Shown: positions 1-8,417, numbered from the stretch's first letter. The stretch is DNA of 64,000 bases from Clostridiales bacterium (GCA_019415945.1 DXYF01000001.1:1-64000); one strand, 5' to 3'. The notes: a model not told the origin generated them from the sequence alone. Numbers and translations: made by a program.

Positions 1-101
1 GGGTGTTTCTCATTTTTTACCCCAAAAATCCGAACTTCACTTTGGCAATTTAGGTATGCGATATTTATAATATATCATAAGAGGTGCGTCATTTAAAGGA
101 C

Positions 102-698
102 TTAGCTGAAATATGAACAAATTTTTTCAAATATTTCTACTATCTTAAACTTGTATTCATACTGTTCGTTTTTTACAATGTCATACTGATTTTCATTCAA
201 AGCTTCCTTTGCGGCTTTGTCCTGATTTTCTTCTGTTGATATACAAACAGACGGATACATAACACACCACCAGTTATGACCTTCTCCGCTTCCTATTGTA
301 ATTCTCAACGCGTCATACATTCCCGACGGCAAAGTGTAGCTGTCATAATATCTGGTTGTAAAATACATATTTGTAATTTCTGCCGTGACGCCGTAGTCAT
401 AGCCGTTGTTTCTAACCTCTTTTAAAGCCACATTGCAGATTTCCTGCAAATTATCGGAAACTGCGTTTTCAGCCTCCTCCTTTGAGTGAGAATTTTCAAA
501 CAGCGACTCGGTGTACTCAAGCACCTTATCCCTTACCTTGAGCTTTAGCTCCTGGTCGGACTCCGCATCTGAATTTGCAAGAATATGAAGTCTGAACACC
601 TCGTTTGAGATTTCTTTACACTCCGTTTCAAAAGGAAGCATTGAAAATATTACGGTCAACACAAAGGCTACGCATAAAGATTTTAAAAATAATTTCAT
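102..698 (-). CDS. spoIIR: Stage II sporulation protein R (SpoIIR)
   Basis: SpoIIR is made in the forespore and secreted into the intermembrane space, where it triggers SpoIIGA to process pro-sigma-E in the mother cell. The 198-residue protein has an N-terminal hydrophobic segment (about residues 5-22) acting as signal or anchor. It then carries the family hallmarks: LHILANSD near residue 38, a charged KLKVRDKVL stretch, and GEGHNWWCVMYP near residue 140. Length is normal for the family. It is the last leftward gene here, and a strong terminator hairpin (699-739) lies between ispE and its start codon, so it should have its own promoter, expected to be sigma-F dependent; I found no clear match. 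The Shine-Dalgarno sequence lies inside the 3' arm of that hairpin. The identification is secure from the motifs; its regulation is inferred. Confidence 0.93.
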   Translation of the reverse strand: MKLFLKSLCVAFVLTVIFSMLPFETECKEISNEVFRLHILANSDAESDQELKLKVRDKVLEYTESLFENSHSKEEAENAVSDNLQEICNVALKEVRNNGYDYGVTAEITNMYFTTRYYDSYTLPSGMYDALRITIGSGEGHNWWCVMYPSVCISTEENQDKAAKEALNENQYDIVKNEQYEYKFKIVEIFEKICSYFS

Positions 699-739
699 AA
701 AAAAACCTGTCCTCTCTTTACTTAGAGTATGGACAGGTT
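699..739 (-). terminator. Terminator after ispE, inside the spoIIR leader
   Basis: On the minus strand AACCTGTCC pairs with GGACAGGTT around an 18-nt loop that holds a further 4-bp stem, and seven T follow. The T run abuts the spoIIR ATG, so the same hairpin would also hide the spoIIR ribosome binding site in any read-through transcript. Confidence 0.8.
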
Positions 740-783
740 ATGTAAAAATATTCCATTTTATAAAAATATACTAATTAACTATA

Positions 784-1653
784 CTACTCAACAACGCAGC
801 CGTTTTTAATCGGCTTGCAGAGAAAGACCTCGCTGTAATTTTCCCTGAGCTTTTCATAGCACTTTTTTGCCCTCCGTGACGATGTAAAAACAGCAAAAAC
901 CGCCGAACCCGATCCGCTCATTCCTGCTCCCCTCGCCTTGCAGTCAAGCATAATCCTTTTGATTTCGTTTACTTCGGGAATACCCAAAGCAAGCTCAAAA
1001 TCATTAAAAATAGTTGCAGAAATCAAAAACATATCTCTGCTGTAAATTGCCTTTACCATTTCATCGGTATATGAAGGGTGGGGATTGAGTGCGTCAACCT
1101 TTGAGTATGCATCAGCGGTAGAAACACTGACACTGTTCGGCTTGCAAATTACAATATCCGAGCAGTGAAATGACGGAAGCTTCTTTAAATCCGTGCCGAT
1201 TCCCGTTGCAAGCTTAGTTCCGCCCTCAAGGCAAAACGGCACATCGGCACCCACCTTTTCGCAAATATCGTGCATTTCAGCAAAAGTAAGCCTTCTGTCA
1301 AAAAGCATATTAAGTCCCAGCACAACTGCCGCACCGTCGGCACTGCCGCCCGCAAGACCAGCCTGCGTCGGGATTTGTTTTTGTATATCAATATGTACAT
1401 TGCAAACATCCATTCGGCAGTAATCAAAAAATCTGTAAGCCGCCTTTACGCATATGTTGCTGTCATCACACGGAACACCGGGATAATTGCAGGAAACGGT
1501 AACGCCGCTTTCTTCGCTTTCGGACAGCGTAACCGTATCATACAGGCTGACTGACTGCATCACGGTGGAAATTTCGTGATAACCGTCAGGGCGTTTTCTG
1601 AGAACATCAAGTGAAAGATTAATTTTTGCGGGAGCAAGCACCTTAATTTTCAT
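784..1653 (-). CDS. ispE: 4-diphosphocytidyl-2-C-methyl-D-erythritol kinase
   Basis: IspE phosphorylates CDP-methylerythritol with ATP in the non-mevalonate (MEP) isoprenoid pathway. The 289-residue protein is full length for this GHMP kinase. It shows the N-terminal APAKINLSL motif (residues 7-15), the glycine-rich ATP loop QAGLAGGSADGAA (about 97-109) and the C-terminal GAGMSGSGSAVFA motif. Its first 11 bases overlap the end of the upstream aminotransferase gene, so the two are co-transcribed and probably coupled. dxs and ispA of the same pathway lie about 30 kb away. A terminator follows at 699-739. Confidence 0.96.
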   Translation of the reverse strand: MKIKVLAPAKINLSLDVLRKRPDGYHEISTVMQSVSLYDTVTLSESEESGVTVSCNYPGVPCDDSNICVKAAYRFFDYCRMDVCNVHIDIQKQIPTQAGLAGGSADGAAVVLGLNMLFDRRLTFAEMHDICEKVGADVPFCLEGGTKLATGIGTDLKKLPSFHCSDIVICKPNSVSVSTADAYSKVDALNPHPSYTDEMVKAIYSRDMFLISATIFNDFELALGIPEVNEIKRIMLDCKARGAGMSGSGSAVFAVFTSSRRAKKCYEKLRENYSEVFLCKPIKNGCVVE

Positions 1654-2824
1654 TGTGTAATTCCTCTAAAAATTCCTTTATACGCTCAAGTGCAATCTTG
1701 AGGTGATTAAGCGAATATGAATATGACACACGCACAAACCCTTCGCCGCACTCGCCGAACGCAGTGCCGGGTACAACGGCAACATGCTTTTTCATAATCA
1801 GGCTTGTACAAAACTCCTCGGAAGTAAGTCCCGTGCTTTTGATACACGGAAAAACATAAAAAGCTCCGAGCGGCTCAAAGCAGGTAAGTCCCATTTCGTT
1901 AAAACCGTCAACTACAAGTCTGCGTCGCATATCGTATTCGTCACGCATTTTTTCGACATCGCCGTCGCCGTTTCTGAGTGCTTCAATGGCAGCGTACTGA
2001 GCTGTGGTCGGGGCAGACATTATTCCGTACTGATGCAGTTTGGTCATTTGACCGATAATCGGAGCGGGACCGAGTGCGTAACCCAGACGCCAGCCTGTCA
2101 TTGCGTATGATTTTGAAAAACCGTTAATCACGATTGTACGCTCATACATATTTTCAAGAGATGCTATTGATGTGTGTGAGTTTTTTCCGTATGTAAGCTC
2201 GGAATAAATTTCATCCGACAAAACAAGCAAATCGTGCTTGATAACAACCCTTGCAATTTCCTCAAGGTCTTCCTTTTCCATGATGGCACCTGTAGGATTA
2301 TTCGGGAACGGAAGCACAACAAGCTTTGTTTTGGGGGTAATCGCAGCTTCAAGGTCCTTTGCCTTTAATCTGAATTTATCCTCGTTTTTGGTATTTATAA
2401 TAACAGGTTTACCGCCTGTCATAACCGTAAGAGGTTCATAGCACACAAAAGACGGTTCAGGTATTATAACCTCATCGCCCTCCTGAACCAAGGTTCTGAA
2501 TGCAAGGTCAATAGCCTCGCTTCCGCCTACGGTTACGAGAGTTTGTTTACTCGGGTCGTAAGAAATGTTGTATCTACGCGAATAATACTTTGCAATTTCT
2601 TCCCTGAGCTGTATAAATCCTCGGTTGGGAGAATACCATGTCTTACCTTTTTCGAGGGTTTTAATTCCCTCGTCGCGTATATGCCACGGCGTCTGAAAGT
2701 CAGGCTCGCCAATGCTGAGAGATATTACATCGTCCATTTCGTTTGCAATATCAAAAAACTTTCGGATACCCGACGGCTTTACCGTTTTTATTCTGTCGTT
2801 TAGATATTTTTCATAATCAATCAC
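1643..2824 (-). CDS. Class I/II PLP-dependent aminotransferase
   Basis: A fold-type I aminotransferase of 393 residues, related to aspartate/aromatic aminotransferases of the PatA type. The PLP lysine is K239 in the FSKSYAMTGWR motif. N176 in FPNNPTG, D204 in SDEIY and the C-terminal arginine in GFVRVSYS complete the usual PLP and substrate-carboxylate contacts. The start is a GTG whose bases overlap the TGA of the upstream Lrp-type regulator (GTGA), a coupled arrangement. The Lrp neighbour suggests amino-acid metabolism, but the substrate cannot be told from sequence alone. Confidence 0.88.
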   Translation of the reverse strand: MIDYEKYLNDRIKTVKPSGIRKFFDIANEMDDVISLSIGEPDFQTPWHIRDEGIKTLEKGKTWYSPNRGFIQLREEIAKYYSRRYNISYDPSKQTLVTVGGSEAIDLAFRTLVQEGDEVIIPEPSFVCYEPLTVMTGGKPVIINTKNEDKFRLKAKDLEAAITPKTKLVVLPFPNNPTGAIMEKEDLEEIARVVIKHDLLVLSDEIYSELTYGKNSHTSIASLENMYERTIVINGFSKSYAMTGWRLGYALGPAPIIGQMTKLHQYGIMSAPTTAQYAAIEALRNGDGDVEKMRDEYDMRRRLVVDGFNEMGLTCFEPLGAFYVFPCIKSTGLTSEEFCTSLIMKKHVAVVPGTAFGECGEGFVRVSYSYSLNHLKIALERIKEFLEELHNEN

Positions 2825-3303
2825 AGGATTAAGTTCCTCCCGTCGGTTTGCTCATCAAAATTTATAAGGTTCTTTCCCCTGTCCTTATAATGACGCATAA
2901 TAAAATGAGTGCTTGTGGAAAGCACACCGTCAACGGTTGAAAGCTTTTTGGCAACAAACATCGAAATATCCTGCATAGTTTCGCCTCTTACAATAAGTGC
3001 AAAATCATATGCACCTGCCATAAGATAAACCGATTCCACCTCGTCAAACGCCATGCAACGCTCTGCCATTTCGTCAAAGCCGGTTTCTTTTTTGGGAGTT
3101 ACCCTAAGCTCTATGAGTGCCTCAACATCGCTGTCTGAAAGCTCGTCACGGTTTATCAGAGCCTGATAGCCTTTGATTATGCCCTTGGTTTCATATTCCT
3201 TAATCTGAGCCTTAATATAATCCTCCGGCTCTCCGAGCATTGTAGCAAGCTGAGCGGTAGTAAAGCCTGAATCAGCACTTAAAATACGCAGAAGTTTATC
3301 CAT
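2821..3303 (-). CDS. Lrp/AsnC family transcriptional regulator
   Basis: A 160-residue regulator with an N-terminal winged helix-turn-helix (about residues 5-50) and a C-terminal RAM/AsnC ligand-binding domain (about 60-145) holding the usual VYLMAGAYDFALIV strand. Such proteins form octamers that bind amino acids and regulate amino-acid metabolism genes. It has a strong ribosome binding site (AGGAGGAG) five bases before the ATG. Its stop overlaps the start of the aminotransferase gene, so it probably regulates its own operon. The effector is unknown. Confidence 0.88.
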   Translation of the reverse strand: MDKLLRILSADSGFTTAQLATMLGEPEDYIKAQIKEYETKGIIKGYQALINRDELSDSDVEALIELRVTPKKETGFDEMAERCMAFDEVESVYLMAGAYDFALIVRGETMQDISMFVAKKLSTVDGVLSTSTHFIMRHYKDRGKNLINFDEQTDGRNLIL

Positions 3304-3344
3304 AGTTCTCCTCCTATTAGTATATTTTTATTTAATTTTGTTTA

Positions 3345-3821
3345 TTATACAGTTTGAATTACAAGCTTGTCAACAGTGTTAAAAAGGCTCGCACACACAG
3401 CCGTTGCTATGCAAAACAACTCGTTTTCACTGTTGCAGACTTCAAGTTCAATATAGCCGCCGTGTTTTACCTGATTTGAAATAACGGTATTGTCAACATC
3501 AATTATACTGAAACAGCCCGAAGCAAGATTTCCTTGTATATGCCAGTTGTTTCCGTAAAAATACCCCGAAATACCCTTTGAAGATGTTACCGTCAAAAAT
3601 GTAATGTACTTTTTACGAGTTTTAAAAACAAAGGCACCGTTTATAGCCAAGGGAATTTTGCGGATTTTCAGCACGGCATTTCCGCTGCCGTCGCAAACTA
3701 TAATTTTTAAAACAGACTTGCTCCCGATTAAGCACGCACGGTATTTTTGATTTGAAAGCTCATCAAAAATATTAAAGCATAATTCATCAGGAGATACGCT
3801 TCGTTTTATAAAAAGCTTCAT
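3345..3821 (-). CDS. LURP-one-related (tubby-like fold) protein
   Basis: A 158-residue protein without signal peptide or membrane segments. Its beta-rich pattern resembles the LURP-one-related/YxjI family: an opening MKLFIKRSVS strand, a middle stretch (about residues 57-97) with aromatic strands, and a final helix (about 131-150) that would be the buried central helix of the tubby-like barrel. The molecular role of bacterial members is unknown. It sits 35 bp after nadE and 41 bp before the Lrp gene, with a GGTGAT ribosome binding site, so it may belong to the same leftward unit. The assignment rests on pattern only and is moderate. Confidence 0.55.
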   Translation of the reverse strand: MKLFIKRSVSPDELCFNIFDELSNQKYRACLIGSKSVLKIIVCDGSGNAVLKIRKIPLAINGAFVFKTRKKYITFLTVTSSKGISGYFYGNNWHIQGNLASGCFSIIDVDNTVISNQVKHGGYIELEVCNSENELFCIATAVCASLFNTVDKLVIQTV

Positions 3822-3856
3822 AAAATCACCGCTGTAAATTTTAAAAATTACCGAGT

Positions 3857-5785
3857 TTATTCAGCCGTTTCAAGTTCATCAAGCCACACCCTTACACAGG
3901 CGTCACTCGGCATTCTCCAGTCGGAACGGGGCGACAGAGTCACCGACCCCACTTTGGGACCGTCGGGCAGGCACGAGCGTTTGAATTGCTGACTGAAAAA
4001 TCTCTTTATAAATACAACAAGCCATTTTTTGATGGTCTGTTCGCTGTATTTGTCTTTGAAAGAAAGCTTTGCGATATAATATATTTTACTCGGAGAGTAT
4101 CCGAATCGTACCAGATAATACAGAAAATAATCGTGAAGCTCATAAGGTCCCACAACATCCTCGGTCTTCTGAGCTATGTCGCCGTTTGTATCGGGCGGCA
4201 AAAGTTCGGGACTTACCGGCGTGTCAAGCACATCGAGCAACACTTCCTTTAAATCAGAGCCTGACTTTTGTGCCTCGTATGAAGTAAGGTATCTTACCAA
4301 AGTTTTGGGAACAGACGCATTTACGGCGTACATACTCATATGGTCGCCGTTGTAGGTTGCCCAGCCGAGTGCAAGCTCGGAAAGGTCGCCCGTTCCGATT
4401 ACAAGGGCGTTGTACTTGTTTGACAAATCCATTAAAATTTGCGTGCGTTCACGAGCCTGCGAGTTTTCATAGGTAACATCATGCACGCTCTCATCGTGGG
4501 AAATGTCCGCAAAATGGCGGCGTACGGCAAGCGTGATGTTAATATCTTCAAAAGAAACGCCGTAAGCCTCTGCAAGCTTTTGAGCATTTGACTTTGTTCT
4601 CTTTGTCGTGCCGAAGCAGGGCATTGTAACGGTATGAATGTTTTTTCTGTCAAGCGACAGCATATCAAAGGCGTGTACGCAGACAATGAGTGCAAGCGTG
4701 CTGTCAAGTCCGCCCGATAATCCCAAAACAACATTTTTGATTCCCGTATGCGAAAGCCTTGTTGCAAGTCCCGTTGCCTGAATAGACAGGATTTCCTCGC
4801 ATCGGTTTTCGAGGTCGCCCTTGTCCTGCGGAACAAACGGTGTGCAGGCAAACCTACGGCTCGGTACAAAATCCCTGATTTTTAAGTCAAAATATATGTT
4901 ATCGTATTTACCTAATCCGTTGTCACAATCCGATCCCGTGTAGGTGTTCGCTCTTCTTCTCTCGCCCGAGAGCCGCTGCACATCAATATCCGCATAAATA
5001 ATTCCGTTATTAAACCGACAGCTTTCGCCGAGAACCGTTCCGTTTTCGGATATTATATTATGTGCTGAAAAGACCATATCCGTTGTGCTTTCGCCAAAGC
5101 CCGAATCGCAGTAGATGTATCCGCAGCACAGCTTTGCACTCTGCATTTTTACAAGGTCACGGCGATACTGAGCCTTGCCGATTAAATCGTCGGACGACGA
5201 AAGGTTGCAAATCATTAAAGCACCGCTCTTTGCAAGGTTTACCGACGGTGAATCGGCAACCCACAAATCTTCGCAGATTTCAACTGCGAAAGAAAAATCC
5301 TGCATATTTCTGCAAGTAAAATACATTTTATCGCATATTCTCACGCAGTTCTGACCCGCATACGGGATAACCTCGTCAACATTTTTTCCGCTCGTAAAAT
5401 GGCGTGCCTCGTAAAACTCTCCGTAGTTCGGAATATTTATCTTCGGCACGGCACCGAGGATTTCGCCTCTGCAAATCACAACACCGCAATTATAAAGTGC
5501 CTGTTTTACGGCAATGGGGGCTCCCACAACAAAAACAATGTCGAGGTTTTCGGTTTCTTTTTTTATCTTCTCAACAGCCTTTTCCGCCGCACCAAGCAAC
5601 GCACTCTGCAAAAATAAATCCGAACAGGTATATCCCGTTACGCAGAGCTCGTGAAACACGGCAATTAAAGCGCCGTTTCGGTACGCCTTTTTTACCGAAT
5701 CAATAATTTGTTCGGCATTAAAGTCACAATCCGCAACTCTTATTTTCGGCGTAGCGGCGGCTGTTTTTATAAATCCGTAATTCAA
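3857..5785 (-). CDS. nadE: Glutamine-dependent NAD+ synthetase
   Basis: NadE converts deamido-NAD to NAD with ATP, using ammonia from glutamine. An N-terminal nitrilase-type glutaminase domain shows the Glu-Lys-Cys triad (E in FHELCVTGY, K in VPKINIPNYGE, C in VEICEDLW). The C-terminal synthetase has the ATP pyrophosphatase loop LSGGLDST near residue 360. The frame stays open to a TTG at 5803 and an ATG at 5794. I prefer TTG at 5785, because AAGGA lies nine bases upstream, the protein then begins in the family's usual NYGFIK...AAATPKI form, and 5803 falls in a terminator T run. That gives 642 residues, a normal length for the two-domain enzyme. Confidence 0.95.
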   Translation of the reverse strand: MNYGFIKTAAATPKIRVADCDFNAEQIIDSVKKAYRNGALIAVFHELCVTGYTCSDLFLQSALLGAAEKAVEKIKKETENLDIVFVVGAPIAVKQALYNCGVVICRGEILGAVPKINIPNYGEFYEARHFTSGKNVDEVIPYAGQNCVRICDKMYFTCRNMQDFSFAVEICEDLWVADSPSVNLAKSGALMICNLSSSDDLIGKAQYRRDLVKMQSAKLCCGYIYCDSGFGESTTDMVFSAHNIISENGTVLGESCRFNNGIIYADIDVQRLSGERRRANTYTGSDCDNGLGKYDNIYFDLKIRDFVPSRRFACTPFVPQDKGDLENRCEEILSIQATGLATRLSHTGIKNVVLGLSGGLDSTLALIVCVHAFDMLSLDRKNIHTVTMPCFGTTKRTKSNAQKLAEAYGVSFEDINITLAVRRHFADISHDESVHDVTYENSQARERTQILMDLSNKYNALVIGTGDLSELALGWATYNGDHMSMYAVNASVPKTLVRYLTSYEAQKSGSDLKEVLLDVLDTPVSPELLPPDTNGDIAQKTEDVVGPYELHDYFLYYLVRFGYSPSKIYYIAKLSFKDKYSEQTIKKWLVVFIKRFFSQQFKRSCLPDGPKVGSVTLSPRSDWRMPSDACVRVWLDELETAE

Positions 5786-5801
5786 AAGTATCATTCCTTG
5801 C

Positions 5802-5843
5802 AAAAAATATCCGCAGGCAAATTATATACCTACGGATATTATA
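5802..5843 (-). terminator. Terminator of the Wzy/sugar-transferase operon
   Basis: On the minus strand AATATCCG-T-AGG pairs with CCT-G-CGGATATT, followed by six T. It lies directly behind the Wzy-like gene and directly before nadE, so nadE is probably transcribed separately. Confidence 0.75.
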
Positions 5844-5869
5844 ACTCATTTTTTTCTAATATACAAGCA

Positions 5870-7327
5870 TTACAGCAGTGTTCGTGTAAGGCGTTTTCTG
5901 TGAAAAAGGTACTGGGTTTCAAGCATCGGTTCAAATTTTGCTATATAACAGCTCATATATCCCATCATAAGCCAAAACCACATAACCATAAACGAAATGT
6001 CATACAAAAGTGCTTTCTCAAACATCGCATACGCAAGGTAGGCAAAGAGAAATGCAAACAGGCAGGGATACACATCGTTTCTGAATGTCTTTTTCTGCAA
6101 AAACAAATGCTGGGCAGAGTGCTTTGCAAATCTGAAGCCGAAAATTCCGAAAATAATAAACCCTATTATTCCCGTTGAAACAAGTATAGTAAGAAAACCG
6201 TTGTGCAAATCACTTTTGTGATATGAATAGTTGAGCACTCCGTTTGAATATTCCTCGCTGAACAAAACGATGTTTCCGTTTGAGATTCCGATTATCGGAG
6301 AAATTTTAAACAGATTTATTGATTCTTTCCAAAGCTTAAAACGACCGCTGTCTAAGTTCTCGTTTTCATGTTCAAATGTTACATCGTTTTTTTCTTTGGC
6401 AGGTTTATCCTGAGCAATTTCAGACGCAATATCATCGCCGCCCGTTATCAGGCTTATTACGGAATTGGTTTTTGACATAACTACAGAAAAACCCGTTTGG
6501 CAGATTGTTCGAAACATTAGTGCCGAACAAATCAAAAAGGACCCCACCACGGCAAGAGCGACAATTTTTAAAATTATTTTTGACGCAGACAGACCTGTTT
6601 TGTCGGCAAAAAAGATGTAAACTACATATACTATCGCATACCCGAGTGCAAGCACAAGCGAAGCGTTTGAGTCGCACAGTATTAAAGAAAATATATTTGT
6701 TGCAATACAGGAAAAAATCCAGATTTTGCTTACTCTCGGCTGACTTACGGATTTCATAAGCTTTTCTTTGTAGAGCATATGACAGCAAACGACCGAAACA
6801 ACCGACGAAAATCCGAGAAGATTTGGATTTACATATATTCCCGTAAATCGGTTCTCGTAAATAGTAAACTTAATCCAATACCACTCAAAAGTAAAATTGA
6901 ACATCAGGCAAATAATACCTATTATATTGGCAACAGTCGTTATGTACACTATAAACCGTGCGACAGAATACAGCTCGGATCTGAAATCAAAATCAGGCTC
7001 TGTATGCATGCCGTAAAACACAAAAAAGCAGATTACCACATGCATAAACATAATGAGGCTGTAAAATATCGTCACCGAAAAATTAAGAAGAATGGATAAA
7101 AAGGAGACCGCTAAAAAAGCTCCTACCCACAGTCCGAAACGAAGCTTAAAGAAAGTTTTGTTTACTTTTTGATTGTAAATCGCAAGACCCGCACCCCATA
7201 AAAACAAAAATACAAGCAAAACATAAGCGGGTATTTGAATGAAAGCAATATTGCAGAAAAATAAATCAGCAATATAAATCTTTCTGAACAGCGAAGTATC
7301 CTTTAACTTTTCTTTTAAAGCAATCAT
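5870..7327 (-). CDS. O-antigen ligase/Wzy-type polysaccharide polymerase
   Basis: A 485-residue polytopic membrane protein with about ten to twelve hydrophobic segments and one large extracytoplasmic loop (about residues 290-380) ending in HNGFLTILVSTGIIG. That layout is typical of the O-antigen ligase/polymerase (Wzy_C) family, which joins lipid-linked repeat units on the outside of the membrane. It follows the initiating sugar transferase by 18 bp, has a GAGGT ribosome binding site, and ends at the 5802-5843 terminator, forming a two-gene operon. Ligase and polymerase cannot be separated by sequence; the context favours polymerase for capsule or exopolysaccharide. Confidence 0.75.
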   Translation of the reverse strand: MIALKEKLKDTSLFRKIYIADLFFCNIAFIQIPAYVLLVFLFLWGAGLAIYNQKVNKTFFKLRFGLWVGAFLAVSFLSILLNFSVTIFYSLIMFMHVVICFFVFYGMHTEPDFDFRSELYSVARFIVYITTVANIIGIICLMFNFTFEWYWIKFTIYENRFTGIYVNPNLLGFSSVVSVVCCHMLYKEKLMKSVSQPRVSKIWIFSCIATNIFSLILCDSNASLVLALGYAIVYVVYIFFADKTGLSASKIILKIVALAVVGSFLICSALMFRTICQTGFSVVMSKTNSVISLITGGDDIASEIAQDKPAKEKNDVTFEHENENLDSGRFKLWKESINLFKISPIIGISNGNIVLFSEEYSNGVLNYSYHKSDLHNGFLTILVSTGIIGFIIFGIFGFRFAKHSAQHLFLQKKTFRNDVYPCLFAFLFAYLAYAMFEKALLYDISFMVMWFWLMMGYMSCYIAKFEPMLETQYLFHRKRLTRTLL

Positions 7328-7345
7328 GATATTACCTCATATAAA

Positions 7346-8026
7346 TCAGCTGAAAACCTCTTTAACCGTTTTCAGCATCAGCTTTAAATCGGATCTGAAT
7401 CCGAAATTTTCAGTATACTGCAAATTGTATTTCATTTTTTCGGGAAGTATTTTTTCAACATATACCTCGTCGGCATTTTCTTCTGAGCTTAAAAGCTTTT
7501 CCTCATCTTTATACATAATCGAAGCAAGCGAGGTGATTCCCGCAGGGATGAGAAGCGTTGCAACATACTCAGGTTTATATTTTTCAACATACTTCGGCAC
7601 TTCGGGTCTGGTACCCACAAACGACATACTGCCTGATAAAACATTAAATATCTGCGGAAGCTCGTCAAGGCGGTATTTTCTCAAAAATCTGCCGATGCCG
7701 GTTATTCTTGAATCACTGTCGGTTGTAACAAGAGAACCCATTTTGTCCGCGTTTTCAACCATTGTGCGAAACTTTAGTATTTTAAAATGCTTTCCGTAGG
7801 TCGTGACACGAACCTGTCTGTAAAATACGGGACCTTTGGAATTTAATTTTACCGCTGCGGCAATAATTAAGATAGGCAATATTAAAATAAAAAGTAAAAT
7901 CACAGAAAACAGAATATCGGAAGAACGCTTTAAAAAAAGACTTTTGGTTTTTTTGCATAATATATCATAGTAAGGTCTTACCTGTTCAGTCTTAAACTGC
8001 TCAGGAAGCTTATCGAAGGGTTTCAT
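7346..8026 (-). CDS. Polyprenyl-phosphate sugar-1-phosphate transferase (initiating transferase)
   Basis: A bacterial sugar transferase (WcaJ/EpsL-type, short form) that starts repeat-unit assembly by moving a sugar phosphate from UDP-sugar to undecaprenyl phosphate at the inner face of the membrane. The 226 residues contain one N-terminal hydrophobic segment (about 38-60), the KRSSDILFS entry motif, LKFRTM near residue 90, and the RKYRLDELPQIFNVLSGSMSFVGTRPE signature in two overlapping pieces (about 115-142). The start has an AAGGAG ribosome binding site. It is read from a leader with two promoters and an internal terminator. No further sugar-adding genes sit beside it. The sugar is unknown. 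Confidence 0.88.
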   Translation of the reverse strand: MKPFDKLPEQFKTEQVRPYYDILCKKTKSLFLKRSSDILFSVILLFILILPILIIAAAVKLNSKGPVFYRQVRVTTYGKHFKILKFRTMVENADKMGSLVTTDSDSRITGIGRFLRKYRLDELPQIFNVLSGSMSFVGTRPEVPKYVEKYKPEYVATLLIPAGITSLASIMYKDEEKLLSSEENADEVYVEKILPEKMKYNLQYTENFGFRSDLKLMLKTVKEVFS

Positions 8027-8097
8027 ACCGTATCTCCTTATATTTTATTATATACCGTAAAAACTAAGAAAGCGTAAATACAGCATTATAATACGGT

Positions 8098-8126
8098 ATT
8101 ATATAACTTTTTTAATGCTTTTTCAA
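8098..8126 (-). promoter_or_regulatory. Sigma-A promoter P2 for the sugar transferase operon
   Basis: On the minus strand the -35 box TTGAAA (8121-8126) and the -10 box TATAAT (8098-8103) are separated by exactly 17 bp. It lies downstream of the terminator at 8165-8195, so it can drive the sugar transferase independently of that terminator. Confidence 0.7.
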
Positions 8127-8164
8127 TTATTATTTCAAAATATTAATAATTTGCGGTACAACGT

Positions 8165-8195
8165 AAAAACCGACGGTATGCAGCCGTCGGTTTTT
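8165..8195 (-). terminator. Terminator within the sugar-transferase upstream region
   Basis: A GC-rich hairpin, CCGACGG/CCGTCGG, is flanked by A and T runs, so it could act on either strand. The flanking genes diverge from this region, so it does not end a protein gene. It ends the transcript from the promoter at 8270-8298. Confidence 0.8.
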
Positions 8196-8263
8196 AGGTA
8201 ATTTTATGGAGTAATCAAGCACATAGAAAGGAAGTTGTCTGTTTAAGTAAGATTAATTATCTT
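8165..8263 (-). ncRNA. Candidate small RNA (or attenuated leader), about 99 nt
   Basis: A near-consensus promoter (8270-8298) would start RNA near 8263, and a strong intrinsic terminator ends it near 8165. The predicted RNA has a small 5' hairpin (AAGAT/ATCTT), a long unpaired stretch containing CTTCCTTTCT, which is complementary to Shine-Dalgarno sequences, and the terminator hairpin. That layout is typical of antisense-type small RNAs. Because a second promoter follows, this may be a free RNA rather than a leader. Attenuation of the polysaccharide operon is the alternative. It matches no family I recognise. Confidence 0.45.
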
Positions 8264-8269
8264 GACTAT

Positions 8270-8298
8270 AATATATCACATTATTTGTTAATTGTCAA
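8270..8298 (-). promoter_or_regulatory. Sigma-A promoter P1 upstream of the sugar transferase
   Basis: On the minus strand the -35 box TTGACA (8293-8298) and the -10 box TATATT (8270-8275) are 17 bp apart. It would start the candidate small RNA or leader that ends at 8165. Confidence 0.7.
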
Positions 8299-8366
8299 CA
8301 CTTTTTTTAAACTTTTTTTAAGAATTATATATCTTTTATTTATTTCATTATAAATAATTAAACCAC

Positions 8367-8395
8367 TTGACTAAACAACTAAAAAAATGTAAAAT
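8367..8395 (+). promoter_or_regulatory. Sigma-A promoter of the DUF1292 gene
   Basis: The -35 box TTGACT (8367-8372) and the -10 box TAAAAT (8390-8395) are 17 bp apart, placing transcription start near 8402. An upstream in-frame TTG at 8367 is therefore promoter and not a translation start. Confidence 0.65.
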
Positions 8396-8417
8396 AAATT
8401 ACAGAGGTGATTCGGTC

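Noticed and set aside
1..101. A promoter-like TTGGCA-N18-TATAAT on the plus strand at the left edge
   Set aside because: It points into the antisense strand of spoIIR with no gene behind it; AT-rich sequence produces such matches by chance.
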